A stretch of DNA of 64,000 nt, taken from contig NZ_CP154845.1 of NCBI RefSeq assembly GCF_047302285.1, positions 4,278,001-4,342,000 on the forward strand, read 5' to 3'. Numbering within the stretch: the stretch's first letter is position 1; each line of letters begins with the position of its first letter. The stretch comes from Robertmurraya sp047302285 (GTDB taxonomy: Bacteria > Bacillota > Bacilli > Bacillales > Cytobacillaceae). Positions 17,784-27,361 of the stretch are shown here, piece by piece. The position numbers and the translations under genes were made by a program. The notes below the pieces were generated by a model that was not told where the DNA came from, searched no databases, and was given only the letters and a program-made list of their open reading frames with translations.

Positions 17784-19196
17784 TTAAACCTTTTCATACA
17801 TTTTCGCTGTACTTGGATAGATCTCCGTTGGATATTTACCTGTAAAGCAAGCAAGGCATTGACCACAATTTTCATCAGGACTTACCTTGCCGATTCCATC
17901 TAGTAAGCCTTCTACACTTAAAAAGGTTAACGTATCAGCACCAATGATTTCACGCATTTCTTCGACAGAATGGCTAGCTGCCATAAGTTCTTCCTTAGAA
18001 GATGTATCAATTCCATAGAAGCATGGATTTTTAATCGGTGGTGAACTGATTACAACATGTACTTCTGTTGCACCAGCTTCCTTCAACATCGTTACGATTC
18101 TGCGGCTCGTCGTTCCACGAACAATCGAATCGTCGACCATGATCACTCTCTTGCCTTCTACGACACCACGAACAGCCGAAAGTTTCATTTTTACCCCTTG
18201 CTCACGCAATGATTGAGAGGGCTGGATAAACGTTCTACCGACATACTTATTTTTAATCAAGCCCATTTCATAAGGAATGCCAGACTCTTCCGCATAACCG
18301 ATTGCAGCAGAAATACTAGAATCAGGAACACCAGTAACAACGTCTGCTTCAATCGGCACTTCAATCGCCAATCTTTTCCCTAGATTTTTACGAGCTGTAT
18401 GAACATTGATTCCTTGAATATCACTATCTGGTCGAGAAAAATAAACATATTCCATCGAACACATTGCTTGATTAGCAGGCATCGCGTAGCGTTCAGAACG
18501 AATTCCTTCGTCATCTATGATCACTAATTCTCCTGCCTCAACATCACGAACAAAGCTAGCACCGACTACATCTAATGCACATGTTTCAGAAGCTACTACA
18601 TAAGCATCTCCTAAGCGACCGATGGAAAGTGGACGCATGCCATTCGGATCGAGTGCAATCATCAGCTGTGTTTCTGTCATAATTAGAAACGCATAAGCCC
18701 CTTTTAACATCGTCAAAGCATTTTGGACCTGTTCTATAAGCGGCGCATTGCCACCACGTCTAATTAGATGGGCAAGTACCTCTGTATCAGAACTTGTTTG
18801 AAAAATACTCCCTTGTCCTTCGAGCTGGCGCTTTAACGCTGTTGCATTGACCAAATTTCCGTTATGAGCAAGTGCTAGACTTCCAGATTGAGAGTGGAAA
18901 AGGAGCGGTTGCACGTTCTCAAAACCACCGCCCCCTGCAGTTGCGTAGCGAACATGGCCGATGGCCCCTGTTCCTGTTAATTGCTCAATTGCCTCTGCTG
19001 TGAAAATCTCGGCAACAAGCCCTTCTCCTTTTACCCCTTTTAGCTTCTGACCGTCTGTGACAACCATTCCGGTTCCTTCTTGCCCCCGATGTTGCAGGGT
19101 GTGTAAACCGTAATAGGTGATTTGGGCAGCATCAGGATGCCCCCATACACCAAAAATGCCACATTCCTCATTCAATCCCCTTATTTCAGCAAGCAT
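17784..19196 (-). CDS. purF: Amidophosphoribosyltransferase (committed step of purine synthesis)
   Basis: 470 residues. It makes phosphoribosylamine from PRPP and glutamine. An 11-residue propeptide MLAEIRGLNEE precedes the nucleophilic Cys12. The glutaminase domain includes HNGNLVN, and the PRTase motif reads VIMVDDSIVRGTTS. Cysteines at MCSMEY, NPCFYG and NCGQCLACFTG supply the [4Fe-4S] cluster, so this is the oxygen-sensitive B. subtilis type. ATG 19196 lies inside the end of purL (16-bp overlap). Confidence 0.97.
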   Translation of the reverse strand: MLAEIRGLNEECGIFGVWGHPDAAQITYYGLHTLQHRGQEGTGMVVTDGQKLKGVKGEGLVAEIFTAEAIEQLTGTGAIGHVRYATAGGGGFENVQPLLFHSQSGSLALAHNGNLVNATALKRQLEGQGSIFQTSSDTEVLAHLIRRGGNAPLIEQVQNALTMLKGAYAFLIMTETQLMIALDPNGMRPLSIGRLGDAYVVASETCALDVVGASFVRDVEAGELVIIDDEGIRSERYAMPANQAMCSMEYVYFSRPDSDIQGINVHTARKNLGKRLAIEVPIEADVVTGVPDSSISAAIGYAEESGIPYEMGLIKNKYVGRTFIQPSQSLREQGVKMKLSAVRGVVEGKRVIMVDDSIVRGTTSRRIVTMLKEAGATEVHVVISSPPIKNPCFYGIDTSSKEELMAASHSVEEMREIIGADTLTFLSVEGLLDGIGKVSPDENCGQCLACFTGKYPTEIYPSTAKMYEKV

Positions 19197-21400
19197 GGGA
19201 TAGCCCCTTTCCAAGCAGCCTCTAAATCTACCACTTTCTGATCAAGAACAAGCTTGTCATCGGCATAGATTTCAAGGTTAGATGTATTTGTCGTTTCACC
19301 GATTAACTGAGCATTCACGAAGCTTTCAAATTGTGCTTGGTTTTCTTTTTTCACAGATACTAAGAAACGAGATTGTGATTCACTGAAAAGGGCTGAAGTC
19401 ACATCCCCATCTACCTTCACTTTCACACCAAGTTCAGTCGATCCCATTAACCCTTCAGCTAACGCAACCGCTAGACCACCCTCTGCAAGATCATGAGCAG
19501 AAGCTACTACTCCGGCACGGATTGCCGCTAGCACACTCTTTTGATTCTGTTCTTCCAGATCAAGGTCAATTTCTGGAGCTTTACCAAAAATTCTTCCATA
19601 TGTGAGCTTTTGCAATTCACTTCCACCAAACTCAGGCTTCGTTTCCCCCACTAGATAGATGAGGTCTCCAGCGTTCTTAAAGTTTTGTGTCGTAACATGA
19701 GCAAGGTTTTCGACAAGCCCGACCATTCCAACTACAGGAGTTGGATAGATCGCAGTACCGTTCGTTTCATTATAGAGGGATACATTTCCACCGATAACCG
19801 GTGCATTAAGCTTCGTACAAGCTGCACTCATCCCGTCTACTGCTTTCTCAAACTGCCAGAAAATTTCTGGTTTCTCTGGATTCCCGAAATTCAAGCAGTC
19901 GGTAATCGCTAACGGTTCCCCTCCAGAAGCAACAATATTTCTTGCTGCCTCAGCAACTGCAATTTTCCCACCTGTTTCTGGGTCTAAATAGATATATCTT
20001 GAATTACAGTCTGTTGTCATCGCCAACGCTTTTTCTGTCCCACGAATGCGGACAATCGCAGCATCTGATCCTGGTGCCACCACTGTATTCGTACGAACCA
20101 TATAGTCATATTGGTCATATACCCATTCTTTGCTAGCAATGGTTGATTGCTTTAAAAGCTGAATGAGCGTTTCATTGTGATCTTCCACTGCTGGAACATC
20201 ATTTTCCATCGCTTGGAACTCACGGAAATATTCCGGTTCAAGTGAAGGCTTATGGTATACTGGTGCATCTTCTGCAAGGGCATCTGCCGAGACATTGGCT
20301 ACAACCTCGCCCTTGTGAATGAGACGAAGCATTTTATCGTCTGTTACTTGACCAATAGCTACCGCTTCTAAATCATATTTTGAAAATAAGTCTACAATTT
20401 CTTGTTCTCTACCTTTTTTCACAACGATCAACATGCGCTCTTGAGATTCAGATAGCATCATTTCGTAGGCAGTCATTCCTGTTTCACGTTGTGGCACAAG
20501 GTCTAGATTCATTTCAATTCCTGAACCTGCTTTACTTGCCATCTCTGCAGAAGAACTAGTTAATCCTGCTGCTCCCATATCTTGTATCCCAACAAGGGCA
20601 TCAGACTGAATTAATTCTAAGCACGCTTCAATGAGTAGCTTCTCCATGAATGGATCCCCAACTTGAACCGCTGGACGTTTTTCATCTGAATCCTCTGTTA
20701 ACTCTTCTGATGCGAAGGTTGCCCCGTGAATACCATCTCGACCTGTCTTCGCACCAACATACATGACAGTATTGCCGATTCCATGAGCCTGACCTTTTTT
20801 TATATCCTTATGGTCAATTAACCCAACACACATCGCATTTACAAGTGGATTGCCTTCATAGCAAGGGTCAAATTGGATTTCTCCACCAACAGTTGGAATT
20901 CCAATGCAATTTCCATATCCTGCAATACCAGCTACAACTTCTTTAAAAAGGTAACGTACTCGGCTAGAGGCATCCAACTCTCCAAAACGTAAAGAGTTTA
21001 ATAGAGCGATTGGTCTCGCACCCATTGAAAAGACGTCACGAATAATTCCACCAACACCTGTTGCGGCACCTTGATAAGGTTCTATCGCAGAAGGGTGATT
21101 ATGGCTTTCGATTTTAAAAACAACCGCTTGTTCATCTCCGATATCAACGATACCAGCTCCCTCTCCAGGACCTTGGAGTACTCGCTCACCCTTAGTTGGA
21201 AACTTTCTTAATACCGGTTTTGAATTTTTATAACTACAATGCTCTGACCACATAACGGAAAAGAGACCTGTTTCTGTATAATTAGGAGTTCTTCCAAGGA
21301 TTTTCTCTACATTCGCAAATTCCTCGTCAGTTAAACCCATTTCTCGATAAATTTTATCTTCTTTAATTTGTTCCGGACTTGGTTCAAGCATGATTGACAT
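19181..21400 (-). CDS. purL: FGAM synthase large subunit (small-type PurL)
   Basis: 739 residues, the Gram-positive PurL that works with PurQ (glutaminase) and PurS as the FGAM synthase complex. Motifs: SEHCSYKNSKP, IESHNHPSAIEPYQGAATGVGG, and the second ATP-fold half with VIGGNVSLYNE. It lacks the fused glutaminase domain of the Gram-negative enzyme, as expected with separate purQ. Start ATG 21400 behind GGAGGG; an adjacent in-frame ATG is two codons in. Confidence 0.97.
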   Translation of the reverse strand: MSIMLEPSPEQIKEDKIYREMGLTDEEFANVEKILGRTPNYTETGLFSVMWSEHCSYKNSKPVLRKFPTKGERVLQGPGEGAGIVDIGDEQAVVFKIESHNHPSAIEPYQGAATGVGGIIRDVFSMGARPIALLNSLRFGELDASSRVRYLFKEVVAGIAGYGNCIGIPTVGGEIQFDPCYEGNPLVNAMCVGLIDHKDIKKGQAHGIGNTVMYVGAKTGRDGIHGATFASEELTEDSDEKRPAVQVGDPFMEKLLIEACLELIQSDALVGIQDMGAAGLTSSSAEMASKAGSGIEMNLDLVPQRETGMTAYEMMLSESQERMLIVVKKGREQEIVDLFSKYDLEAVAIGQVTDDKMLRLIHKGEVVANVSADALAEDAPVYHKPSLEPEYFREFQAMENDVPAVEDHNETLIQLLKQSTIASKEWVYDQYDYMVRTNTVVAPGSDAAIVRIRGTEKALAMTTDCNSRYIYLDPETGGKIAVAEAARNIVASGGEPLAITDCLNFGNPEKPEIFWQFEKAVDGMSAACTKLNAPVIGGNVSLYNETNGTAIYPTPVVGMVGLVENLAHVTTQNFKNAGDLIYLVGETKPEFGGSELQKLTYGRIFGKAPEIDLDLEEQNQKSVLAAIRAGVVASAHDLAEGGLAVALAEGLMGSTELGVKVKVDGDVTSALFSESQSRFLVSVKKENQAQFESFVNAQLIGETTNTSNLEIYADDKLVLDQKVVDLEAAWKGAIPCLLK

Positions 21401-21460
21401 GTGCTTCCCTCCATAGTTTCACGATGACTGCTTTGTTTACCAGCTTATGCGCAGGAGTCT

Positions 21461-22144
21461 TTAGCCTACTGCCACCGGGTTTTTAAGAAAAGATTTCACG
21501 ATTGAGCGGAACAGCTTTAAGCCATCTGCTCCTCCTAATAATTCATCAACTGCTCTTTCAGGATGGGGCATCATACCAAGAACATTTCCCTTTTCATTGA
21601 TGATTCCAGCAATATCCTCTAAGGAGCCGTTTGGATTGTTTTCATACGTAAAGACAATTTGATTGTTGTCTTGTAACTTTTGCAACGTTTCTTCATCACA
21701 ATAGTAATTTCCTTCACCGTGAGCGATCGGAACCGTGATAATTTCGCCGTTTTCATATTCAGAGGTAAAAATCGTATTGTTGTTTTCTACCTTTAAGTTC
21801 GTTGGTCTACAAATAAATTTCAAGCTTTCGTTTCGTCTCATCGCACCTGGCAATAGTCCGCTCTCCAAAAGAATCTGGAAGCCATTACACACTCCAAGTA
21901 CAGGTTTGCCTGCATTCGCTGCTTTCACGACCTCTTGCATCACCTTGCTGAAGCGAGCAATCGCCCCTGTACGCAAGTAGTCCCCATAGGAAAATCCGCC
22001 AGGTAAAAGAATTCCATCATACTCATCTAAGTTATCTGTATCATGCCAGACATACTCGACTTCTTCGCCTAGTTCGTCTTTAATCGCATGGTACATATCT
22101 ACATCACAGTTGGAGCCTGGAAACACGATGACGGCAAACTTCAT
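21461..22144 (-). CDS. purQ: FGAM synthase glutaminase subunit PurQ
   Basis: 227 residues, class I glutamine amidotransferase. Nucleophile Cys86 in VLGVCNGFQIL, catalytic His in MMPHPERAV. It supplies ammonia to PurL. The ATG overlaps the purS stop (ATGA), which indicates translational coupling; a longer frame to 22156 is not needed. Confidence 0.97.
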   Translation of the reverse strand: MKFAVIVFPGSNCDVDMYHAIKDELGEEVEYVWHDTDNLDEYDGILLPGGFSYGDYLRTGAIARFSKVMQEVVKAANAGKPVLGVCNGFQILLESGLLPGAMRRNESLKFICRPTNLKVENNNTIFTSEYENGEIITVPIAHGEGNYYCDEETLQKLQDNNQIVFTYENNPNGSLEDIAGIINEKGNVLGMMPHPERAVDELLGGADGLKLFRSIVKSFLKNPVAVG

Positions 22145-22395
22145 TGGGCTACACACTCCTCGATTTCATAGCGATAGTCTTCAATAACTGGGTTTGCTAG
22201 GAGGCGATCACATACTTCCTTTACGACATCTTCAACATGACGATCTGACTTTTCAATCGTTAACTCCATGTATTTTCCAATGCGAACGTCTGATACTTCG
22301 TTATAGTTTAATGATTGTAATGAGTGCTTTACCGCAGCTCCTTGTGGATCAAGTACACTTTCTCTTAACGTTACATAAACCTTTACTTTATACAT
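22141..22395 (-). CDS. purS: FGAM synthase subunit PurS
   Basis: 84 residues, as in B. subtilis. It forms a small dimer that docks PurQ on PurL and helps pass ammonia. Sequence features: VTLRESVLDPQG near the N-terminus and VRIGKYMEL in the middle. The start ATG 22395 has GGAGG upstream and lies within the last codons of purC (8-bp overlap). A longer frame to 22437 would run far into purC. Confidence 0.96.
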   Translation of the reverse strand: MYKVKVYVTLRESVLDPQGAAVKHSLQSLNYNEVSDVRIGKYMELTIEKSDRHVEDVVKEVCDRLLANPVIEDYRYEIEECVAQ

Positions 22396-23107
22396 GTGAT
22401 GGACCTCCAAGTCTCGCAAGAATGTTTTCATAAGCATCTGTTAAGTTCCCTAAATTACGACGGAATACATCTTTATCAAGCTTTTCATTTGTGTTGCTAT
22501 CCCACAGGCGACAAGTATCTGGCGAAATTTCATCAGCAAGAACGATTTCCCCTTCGGCATCCTTCCCGAATTCCAACTTAAAGTCGATGAGACGAATATC
22601 TAATTCAAGAAATAACTTCGATAATACTTCATCTACTTGTAATGCTTTTTCTTTTAAAAGAGCTACCTCTTCTTTCGAAGCTAACTGCATTTCTTCGATA
22701 TGATCTTCTGTAATCAGTGGGTCTCCTAGAGCATCATCTTTATAGTAAAACTCGACGATTGGCTTTGAGAGAGGTTTCCCTTCTTCGATCCCCAATCTTT
22801 TGGAAAAGCTTCCTGCCGCCACATTGCGTACGACTACTTCTAGAGGGATAATCGTCACCTTTTTCACAAGTTGTTCTGTCTCAGATAGCTTCTCAACGAA
22901 ATGAGAGGCAATTCCTTCTTTTTCTAACTTTGAAAATATTAAACTCGTAATCTCATTATTGAGCTTTCCCTTACCAGTAATCTGCGCCTTCTTTTCACCA
23001 TTAAAGGCCGTTGCAGAATCCTTGTACTCTAACCATACGAGATTTTCATCATCGGTTTGATATACTCTCTTTGCTTTTCCTTCATATAACAATGCTCTTT
23101 TTTCCAT
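22388..23107 (-). CDS. purC: SAICAR synthetase
   Basis: 239 residues. It joins aspartate to CAIR with ATP. The opening LYEGKAKRVYQTDD forms the ATP-binding sheet, the middle VVRNVAAGSF is the family signature, and LIDFKLEFG and DEISPDTCRLWD bind metal and substrate. AGGAGG precedes ATG 23107. Upstream is a 196-bp gap with a palindromic repeat element inside the operon. Confidence 0.97.
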   Translation of the reverse strand: MEKRALLYEGKAKRVYQTDDENLVWLEYKDSATAFNGEKKAQITGKGKLNNEITSLIFSKLEKEGIASHFVEKLSETEQLVKKVTIIPLEVVVRNVAAGSFSKRLGIEEGKPLSKPIVEFYYKDDALGDPLITEDHIEEMQLASKEEVALLKEKALQVDEVLSKLFLELDIRLIDFKLEFGKDAEGEIVLADEISPDTCRLWDSNTNEKLDKDVFRRNLGNLTDAYENILARLGGPSHV

Positions 23108-23130
23108 GTGGAGAGCCTCCTATATTAAAA

Positions 23131-23270
23131 GTGGAAGCGCCTTGGTCATCGCCGTACAAACTGGAAGGGCCTCGACTGAGATAAAGGAAATCCGATGAGC
23201 GTTAGCGAATCGAGATTGACTTATCGTAGGGAGAGGACCTGAAGTTTGATAGGCGATAGGCGCTGGAACT
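23131..23270. repeat. Palindromic intergenic element within the pur operon
   Basis: A 140-bp element between purB and purC. Outer arms AGCGCC...GGCGCT and inner arms ATCGCC...GGCGAT bring the ends together. The interior has GAAGGGCCTCGACTGAGATAA and AGGAAATCCGATGAGCGTTA. It resembles the GC-rich palindromic repeats scattered between genes in many Bacillaceae genomes. No open frame or ribosome site is present. The class assignment is from memory of similar sequences. Confidence 0.65.
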
Positions 23271-23303
23271 AGATAATTCTCAAAGTCAAAAGAATGGAAC
23301 CTC

Positions 23304-24596
23304 TTATAATCCTAGTCGGTCAAAAATGGTATCTACATGCTTTAAGTGGTAATTGTAATCAAAGCAATCTTCAATTTCTGCTGGAGAAAGCTTCGCTGTA
23401 ATTTTCTCGTCTGTTTCAATTAGGCTCTTAAATGGAACTTGCTTTTCCCAGGCTTCCATCGCTCTCGGTTGCACCGTATCATACGCTTCTTCACGTGGTA
23501 AGCCTTTATCGATTAAAGCGAGTAACACACGTTGAGAGTAAATAAGACCAAGCGTACGATCCATATTACGCTTCATGTTATCTGGGAAGACCGTTAAGTT
23601 TTTAACGATATTTCCGAAACGGTTTAACATATAATTCAAGGCAATCGTTGCATCTGGTAAAATAATTCTCTCTGCAGATGAATGTGAGATATCACGTTCA
23701 TGCCAAAGTGGAACATTTTCATAAGCTGTTAACATATGTCCACGAATCACGCGAGCAAGACCTGTCATATTTTCTGAACCAATTGGGTTCCGCTTATGTG
23801 GCATGGCAGATGAACCTTTTTGACCTTTTGCAAAAAATTCTTCCACTTCACGGGTTTCACTCTTTTGTAGTCCACGAATCTCCGTGGCAAACTTTTCAAT
23901 CGATGTTGCAATTAACGCAATCGTAGACATATAATGCGCGTGACGATCACGTTGTAAAGTTTGTGTGGAGATAGGCGCCGGCTTTATTCCGAGCTTCTCA
24001 CATACATACTTCTCAACAAATGGGTCAATATTGGCGTAAGTTCCAACTGCCCCAGAAATCTTTCCATACTCAATTCCTTCTGCCGCTTGTTTGAAACGTT
24101 CAAGGTTACGCTTCATTTCTTCGTACCAAAGGGCAAGCTTCAAGCCAAATGTTGTCGGCTCTGCATGAACACCGTGAGTACGACCCATCATGACTGTATA
24201 TTTATGTTCCTTCGCTTTGTTTTTTAAGATTTCAACAAAGCCTTCAAGGTCTTTTTGTAAAATATCATTGGCTTGCTTGACGAGATACGATAATGCTGTA
24301 TCAACGACATCTGTTGAAGTTAAGCCGTAATGAACCCATTTTCTTTCCTCACCAAGTGTTTCAGATACAGCACGAGTAAATGCCACAACATCATGACGAG
24401 TCTCTTCTTCAATCTCTTTGATACGGTTAATATCAAATGACGCATTCTCACGGATTTTTTGAACATCTTCCTTTGGAATATCTCCAAGTTCAACCCATGC
24501 CTCACATGCAAGTATTTCTACCTCTAACCAAGCTTTAAAACGATTTTCTTCTGTCCAAATTGCGCCCATTTCGGGTCTTGTATAACGATCGATCAT
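23304..24596 (-). CDS. purB: Adenylosuccinate lyase
   Basis: 430 residues, fumarase/aspartase fold. It removes fumarate both from SAICAR and from adenylosuccinate. The signature loop GSSAMPHKRNP carries the catalytic serine; MGRTHGVHAEPTTFG holds a catalytic histidine. GGAGG lies seven bases before ATG 24596. Four bases separate it from purK. Confidence 0.97.
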   Translation of the reverse strand: MIDRYTRPEMGAIWTEENRFKAWLEVEILACEAWVELGDIPKEDVQKIRENASFDINRIKEIEEETRHDVVAFTRAVSETLGEERKWVHYGLTSTDVVDTALSYLVKQANDILQKDLEGFVEILKNKAKEHKYTVMMGRTHGVHAEPTTFGLKLALWYEEMKRNLERFKQAAEGIEYGKISGAVGTYANIDPFVEKYVCEKLGIKPAPISTQTLQRDRHAHYMSTIALIATSIEKFATEIRGLQKSETREVEEFFAKGQKGSSAMPHKRNPIGSENMTGLARVIRGHMLTAYENVPLWHERDISHSSAERIILPDATIALNYMLNRFGNIVKNLTVFPDNMKRNMDRTLGLIYSQRVLLALIDKGLPREEAYDTVQPRAMEAWEKQVPFKSLIETDEKITAKLSPAEIEDCFDYNYHLKHVDTIFDRLGL

Positions 24597-24600
24597 TTAT

Positions 24601-25752
24601 TTATCCTCCGATTCTTTCTTTTGCCTGTTCCCAAATTCTACTGTTGTCAATTTCAGAAAGGGCGTCCTCTATTGAGTCATTCAAAACGGTCACATGACCC
24701 ATTTTCCTTTTCACTTTTGCTTCTTTTTTTCCATATAAGTGAATTTTCCAATTTGGATATTCGCCTATTTTTTCAATGATTTGCTCTTGATGCTCACCAA
24801 GAATATTCACCATCACAACTGGCTTTAATAATTCGGTACTTCCAAGTGGAAGATTGCAAACCGCCCGAATATGCTGTTCAAATTGCGACGTTTCACAAGC
24901 CTCAATGGAATAATGACCGGAATTATGCGGTCTAGGCGCCAGCTCATTTATGTAGATTTCGCCGTCTGCCGTTAAAAACATTTCAACCGCTAATGTTCCA
25001 ACTAGTTTTAAGGACTGCGCTAGCTCCTTTGCTAAAGTTATTGCTTTTTCCTTCGCTTCCACTGTCATTCTTGCTGGAACAATGGTTTCATGAAGAATAT
25101 TATCCTTATGAATATTCTCTCCCACCGGAAAAACAGATGTCTCACCCTTTGGGCTACGAACAACGATTACTGAAATTTCTTTTTCAAAAGAAATCCACTG
25201 CTCAAGCACACAAAGACCTGAAGCAACTAATGGTTCACCTTTTTCAATATCATCTCGTGTGCGAATGACAAGCTGTCCTTTACCATCGTAACCACCCGTT
25301 GCTGTTTTTAATACGCAAGGATAACCGATTTCGTCGATAGAAGCATAAATATCATTCATCGATTTGATAACCTTATAAGGCGCCACTTGAGCACCTGCCT
25401 TCCCGATAGCAGCTTTTTCTGTTGCTCTATTTTGTGTGATTTCTAGAACTTCTTTTCCTTGTGGTACATAGGCATTCTCACAAAGCCAATTGAGGGCTAC
25501 TGCATCTATATTTTCAAATTCATACGTAATCACATCACTAACTTCTGCCAGCTTTTGAATCGCTTGTAAATCGTGATATTCTGCTACGACTTTAATATCA
25601 GATACTTGACCACATGGAGAATCTTCCGTCGGGTCTAGCACAGCAATGCGATAGCCTTTTTCTTTGGCTGCTAAAGCCATCATTCTACCAAGTTGTCCTC
25701 CACCAATGATTCCAATCGTTTGTCCAGGTAAAATGGTTTTAGACAAGTTCAT
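24601..25752 (-). CDS. purK: N5-CAIR synthetase (ATPase subunit)
   Basis: 383 residues, ATP-grasp enzyme. It carboxylates AIR with bicarbonate to N5-CAIR. Signs: IIGGGQLGRMMALAA dinucleotide-like loop, KTATGGYDGKGQ, and NELAPRPHNSGHYSIEAC. GTG 25755 and ATG 25752 are adjacent possible starts; both overlap the last codons of purE. It feeds PurE directly. Confidence 0.97.
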   Translation of the reverse strand: MNLSKTILPGQTIGIIGGGQLGRMMALAAKEKGYRIAVLDPTEDSPCGQVSDIKVVAEYHDLQAIQKLAEVSDVITYEFENIDAVALNWLCENAYVPQGKEVLEITQNRATEKAAIGKAGAQVAPYKVIKSMNDIYASIDEIGYPCVLKTATGGYDGKGQLVIRTRDDIEKGEPLVASGLCVLEQWISFEKEISVIVVRSPKGETSVFPVGENIHKDNILHETIVPARMTVEAKEKAITLAKELAQSLKLVGTLAVEMFLTADGEIYINELAPRPHNSGHYSIEACETSQFEQHIRAVCNLPLGSTELLKPVVMVNILGEHQEQIIEKIGEYPNWKIHLYGKKEAKVKRKMGHVTVLNDSIEDALSEIDNSRIWEQAKERIGG

Positions 25753-26227
25753 CACTACTTTCCATCACCGTTTCCCTCGTTGTTTCGCGCATTTCAATAA
25801 GTCTTTCTGCCACGGCGGAATTAGTAGTACCAAGGATTTGTGCTGCAAGGAGACCAGCATTTGTTGCCCCTGCCTTGCCAATAGCAACAGTAGCTACTGG
25901 AACGCCTCCTGGCATTTGTACAATTGACAGTAAGGAATCCAGTCCATTTAATGCTTTTGATTGAATCGGTACACCGATTACTGGAAGGGTTGTTTTGGCG
26001 GCCACCATACCTGGAAGATGGGCTGCTCCTCCTGCACCTGCAATGATTACGTGAAAACCTCGTCCTCTTGCTTCCTCTGCGTATTGGAACATGAAATCAG
26101 GGGTTCTATGTGCGGATACTACTTTTTTTTCATAGGAAATCTCTAATTTATCTAGTACTTCACATGAATGCTTCATCGTTTCCCAATCAGATGTACTCCC
26201 CATAATTACTGCAACCTGTGCACTCAT
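25739..26227 (-). CDS. purE: N5-CAIR mutase
   Basis: 162 residues. It converts N5-CAIR to CAIR. MGSTSDWETMKH phosphate loop, SAHRTPDFM (catalytic His) and GAGGAAHLPGM are intact. First gene of the operon, start ATG 26227 with GGAGGAG. The long leader upstream carries terminator, riboswitch, promoter and PurR boxes. Confidence 0.97.
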   Translation of the reverse strand: MSAQVAVIMGSTSDWETMKHSCEVLDKLEISYEKKVVSAHRTPDFMFQYAEEARGRGFHVIIAGAGGAAHLPGMVAAKTTLPVIGVPIQSKALNGLDSLLSIVQMPGGVPVATVAIGKAGATNAGLLAAQILGTTNSAVAERLIEMRETTRETVMESSDELV

Positions 26228-26253
26228 TTTTCTCCTCCACTTTTAAGCCATAA

Positions 26254-26307
26254 TAAAAGCCCGGAACAAACTGCTAAATCCTATGAAGGAAAGCAATCTG
26301 TCCGGGC
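26254..26307 (-). terminator. Regulated terminator of the purE leader
   Basis: GCCCGGA...TCCGGGC closes a long imperfect hairpin (extended by CAGATTGC/GCAGTTTG) followed by TTTTATT on the minus strand. It ends 27 bp upstream of purE and is the expected expression platform of the guanine riboswitch about 130 bp upstream. Confidence 0.8.
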
Positions 26308-26439
26308 ATACAATCGTTTATTGAAGCACAGAAAACAAGAGGACATCAACTAAAGGCTGCGCTCGCACAGTCTTTTATCCATCATGTCCGCTTATGCCCT
26401 TCAATAAAAGACCAATCCTATCCGGTCATATTCACTTTC

Positions 26440-26507
26440 CTCATAGTCCAACAATTTAGGGTTGTCGGGTAGAAACTTATGGGCCGTATTCCCATTATAT
26501 ATGAGGT
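26440..26507 (-). promoter_or_regulatory. Guanine riboswitch (purine aptamer) of the pur operon
   Basis: Purine-riboswitch core on the minus strand: P1 CCTCATA/TATGAGG, junction ATATAAT, AAGTTTCTACC in J2/3, and loops with GAATACGG-like and CCCTAAAT. The residue that pairs with the ligand is C (GGACTATGAGG, complement of 26447), so guanine or hypoxanthine, not adenine. It represses transcription when ligand is bound, via the terminator at 26254-26307. Confidence 0.93.
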
Positions 26508-26545
26508 AAATTTTATTTTTTATCGTTTATTCCATTTGCATTACC

Positions 26546-26574
26546 ATATTAACAACATAAGGGCTAAGTGTCAA
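26546..26574 (-). promoter_or_regulatory. Sigma-A promoter of the pur operon
   Basis: TTGACA, 17-base spacer, TAATAT on the minus strand, just upstream of the guanine riboswitch. Confidence 0.85.
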
Positions 26575-26580
26575 CTTATA

Positions 26581-26621
26581 ATCGAACAATATTCCAATAA
26601 ATTTCTTTTAATGTTCGTGTT
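26581..26621 (-). promoter_or_regulatory. Paired PurR boxes upstream of the pur promoter
   Basis: On the minus strand ACACGAACATT and AATATTGTTCGAT face each other with about 16-17 bases between. This is the arrangement of PurBox pairs bound by B. subtilis PurR (CGAA core, PRPP-relieved repression). They lie directly upstream of the -35 and overlap the end of yebG by a few bases. Confidence 0.8.
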
Positions 26622-26822
26622 TTAACCTTCTATCTTTTTCGCTTCAAAAATAATTTGCCTTCCAACTGGCTCATAACTTACAATTGATCCTTGTTTATTC
26701 TCCTGAAAAATAGGTTTTTCGATTCTTTTGATAGGCATATAACCAGCTTTATGGATACGATCAAGGCATTGATCAATTGTTTCATTATCTTGTACCTCAA
26801 ATTTCTGTTTTAATTTGCTCAT
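26622..26822 (-). CDS. yebG: NETI-motif protein YebG
   Basis: 66 residues. KFEVQDNETIDQCLDRIHKAGYMPIKR carries the NETI motif and its following conserved segment, found in short Bacillaceae proteins of unknown function. The ATG overlaps the yebE stop (ATGA), so the two are translationally coupled. PurR boxes of the divergent-in-order pur leader begin at its stop codon. Confidence 0.82.
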   Translation of the reverse strand: MSKLKQKFEVQDNETIDQCLDRIHKAGYMPIKRIEKPIFQENKQGSIVSYEPVGRQIIFEAKKIEG

Positions 26823-27361
26823 TTAAACAATTTTCCTTTCCTGACCGATTTTACCCAAAATCCACCATATATCGCTTTCGGTTCATAGGCGATAATGAAT
26901 GCTTTCGGATCTAATTCTTTAATCGTTGCGTAAAGCCTTAGCTCGTATTTTCTTGGCGTTAGGATCTGCAACGACATCCGTTCGCCCTCAAGACCATTCG
27001 CTGCCCAACTCGTCACACCATAGCCCTTCTCCCGAAGATTTTTCGCTAAATCCCGATCGTACTCCTTCGTAATAACATTCACGGTAATATAACCTAACGC
27101 AAGCTTCTCTTCTATTTTCATTCCGACAATAACACCTAATCCATAGCCAATCGCATACGCAATTAAATTCTGAATTTGATCAAGGTTATCTAATACTAAC
27201 CCAAGTCCAATAACATAAATAACGACCTCAATCATACTTATAAATGCTGCCAAGTATCTTTGTCCCTTTAACGTCAAAATCATTCGAATCGTGAAAAAGG
27301 ATACATATACAATATTAATCACAAGGATTATGAGCATCATTACCAAACCATTTTGTAGCAC
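26819..27361 (-). CDS. yebE: UPF0316 / DUF2179 membrane protein YebE
   Basis: 180 residues. Three hydrophobic segments at the N-terminus (about 5-27, 36-56 and 63-80) form the DUF5698 membrane part. A cytoplasmic C-terminal DUF2179 domain follows (GYGVTSWAANGLEGERMSLQI, IKELDPKAFIIAYEPKAIYGG). Such domains are related to GlnB-like ligand-binding modules; ligand unknown. Start GTG 27361 behind AGGAGG. Confidence 0.88.
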   Translation of the reverse strand: MLQNGLVMMLIILVINIVYVSFFTIRMILTLKGQRYLAAFISMIEVVIYVIGLGLVLDNLDQIQNLIAYAIGYGLGVIVGMKIEEKLALGYITVNVITKEYDRDLAKNLREKGYGVTSWAANGLEGERMSLQILTPRKYELRLYATIKELDPKAFIIAYEPKAIYGGFWVKSVRKGKLFK

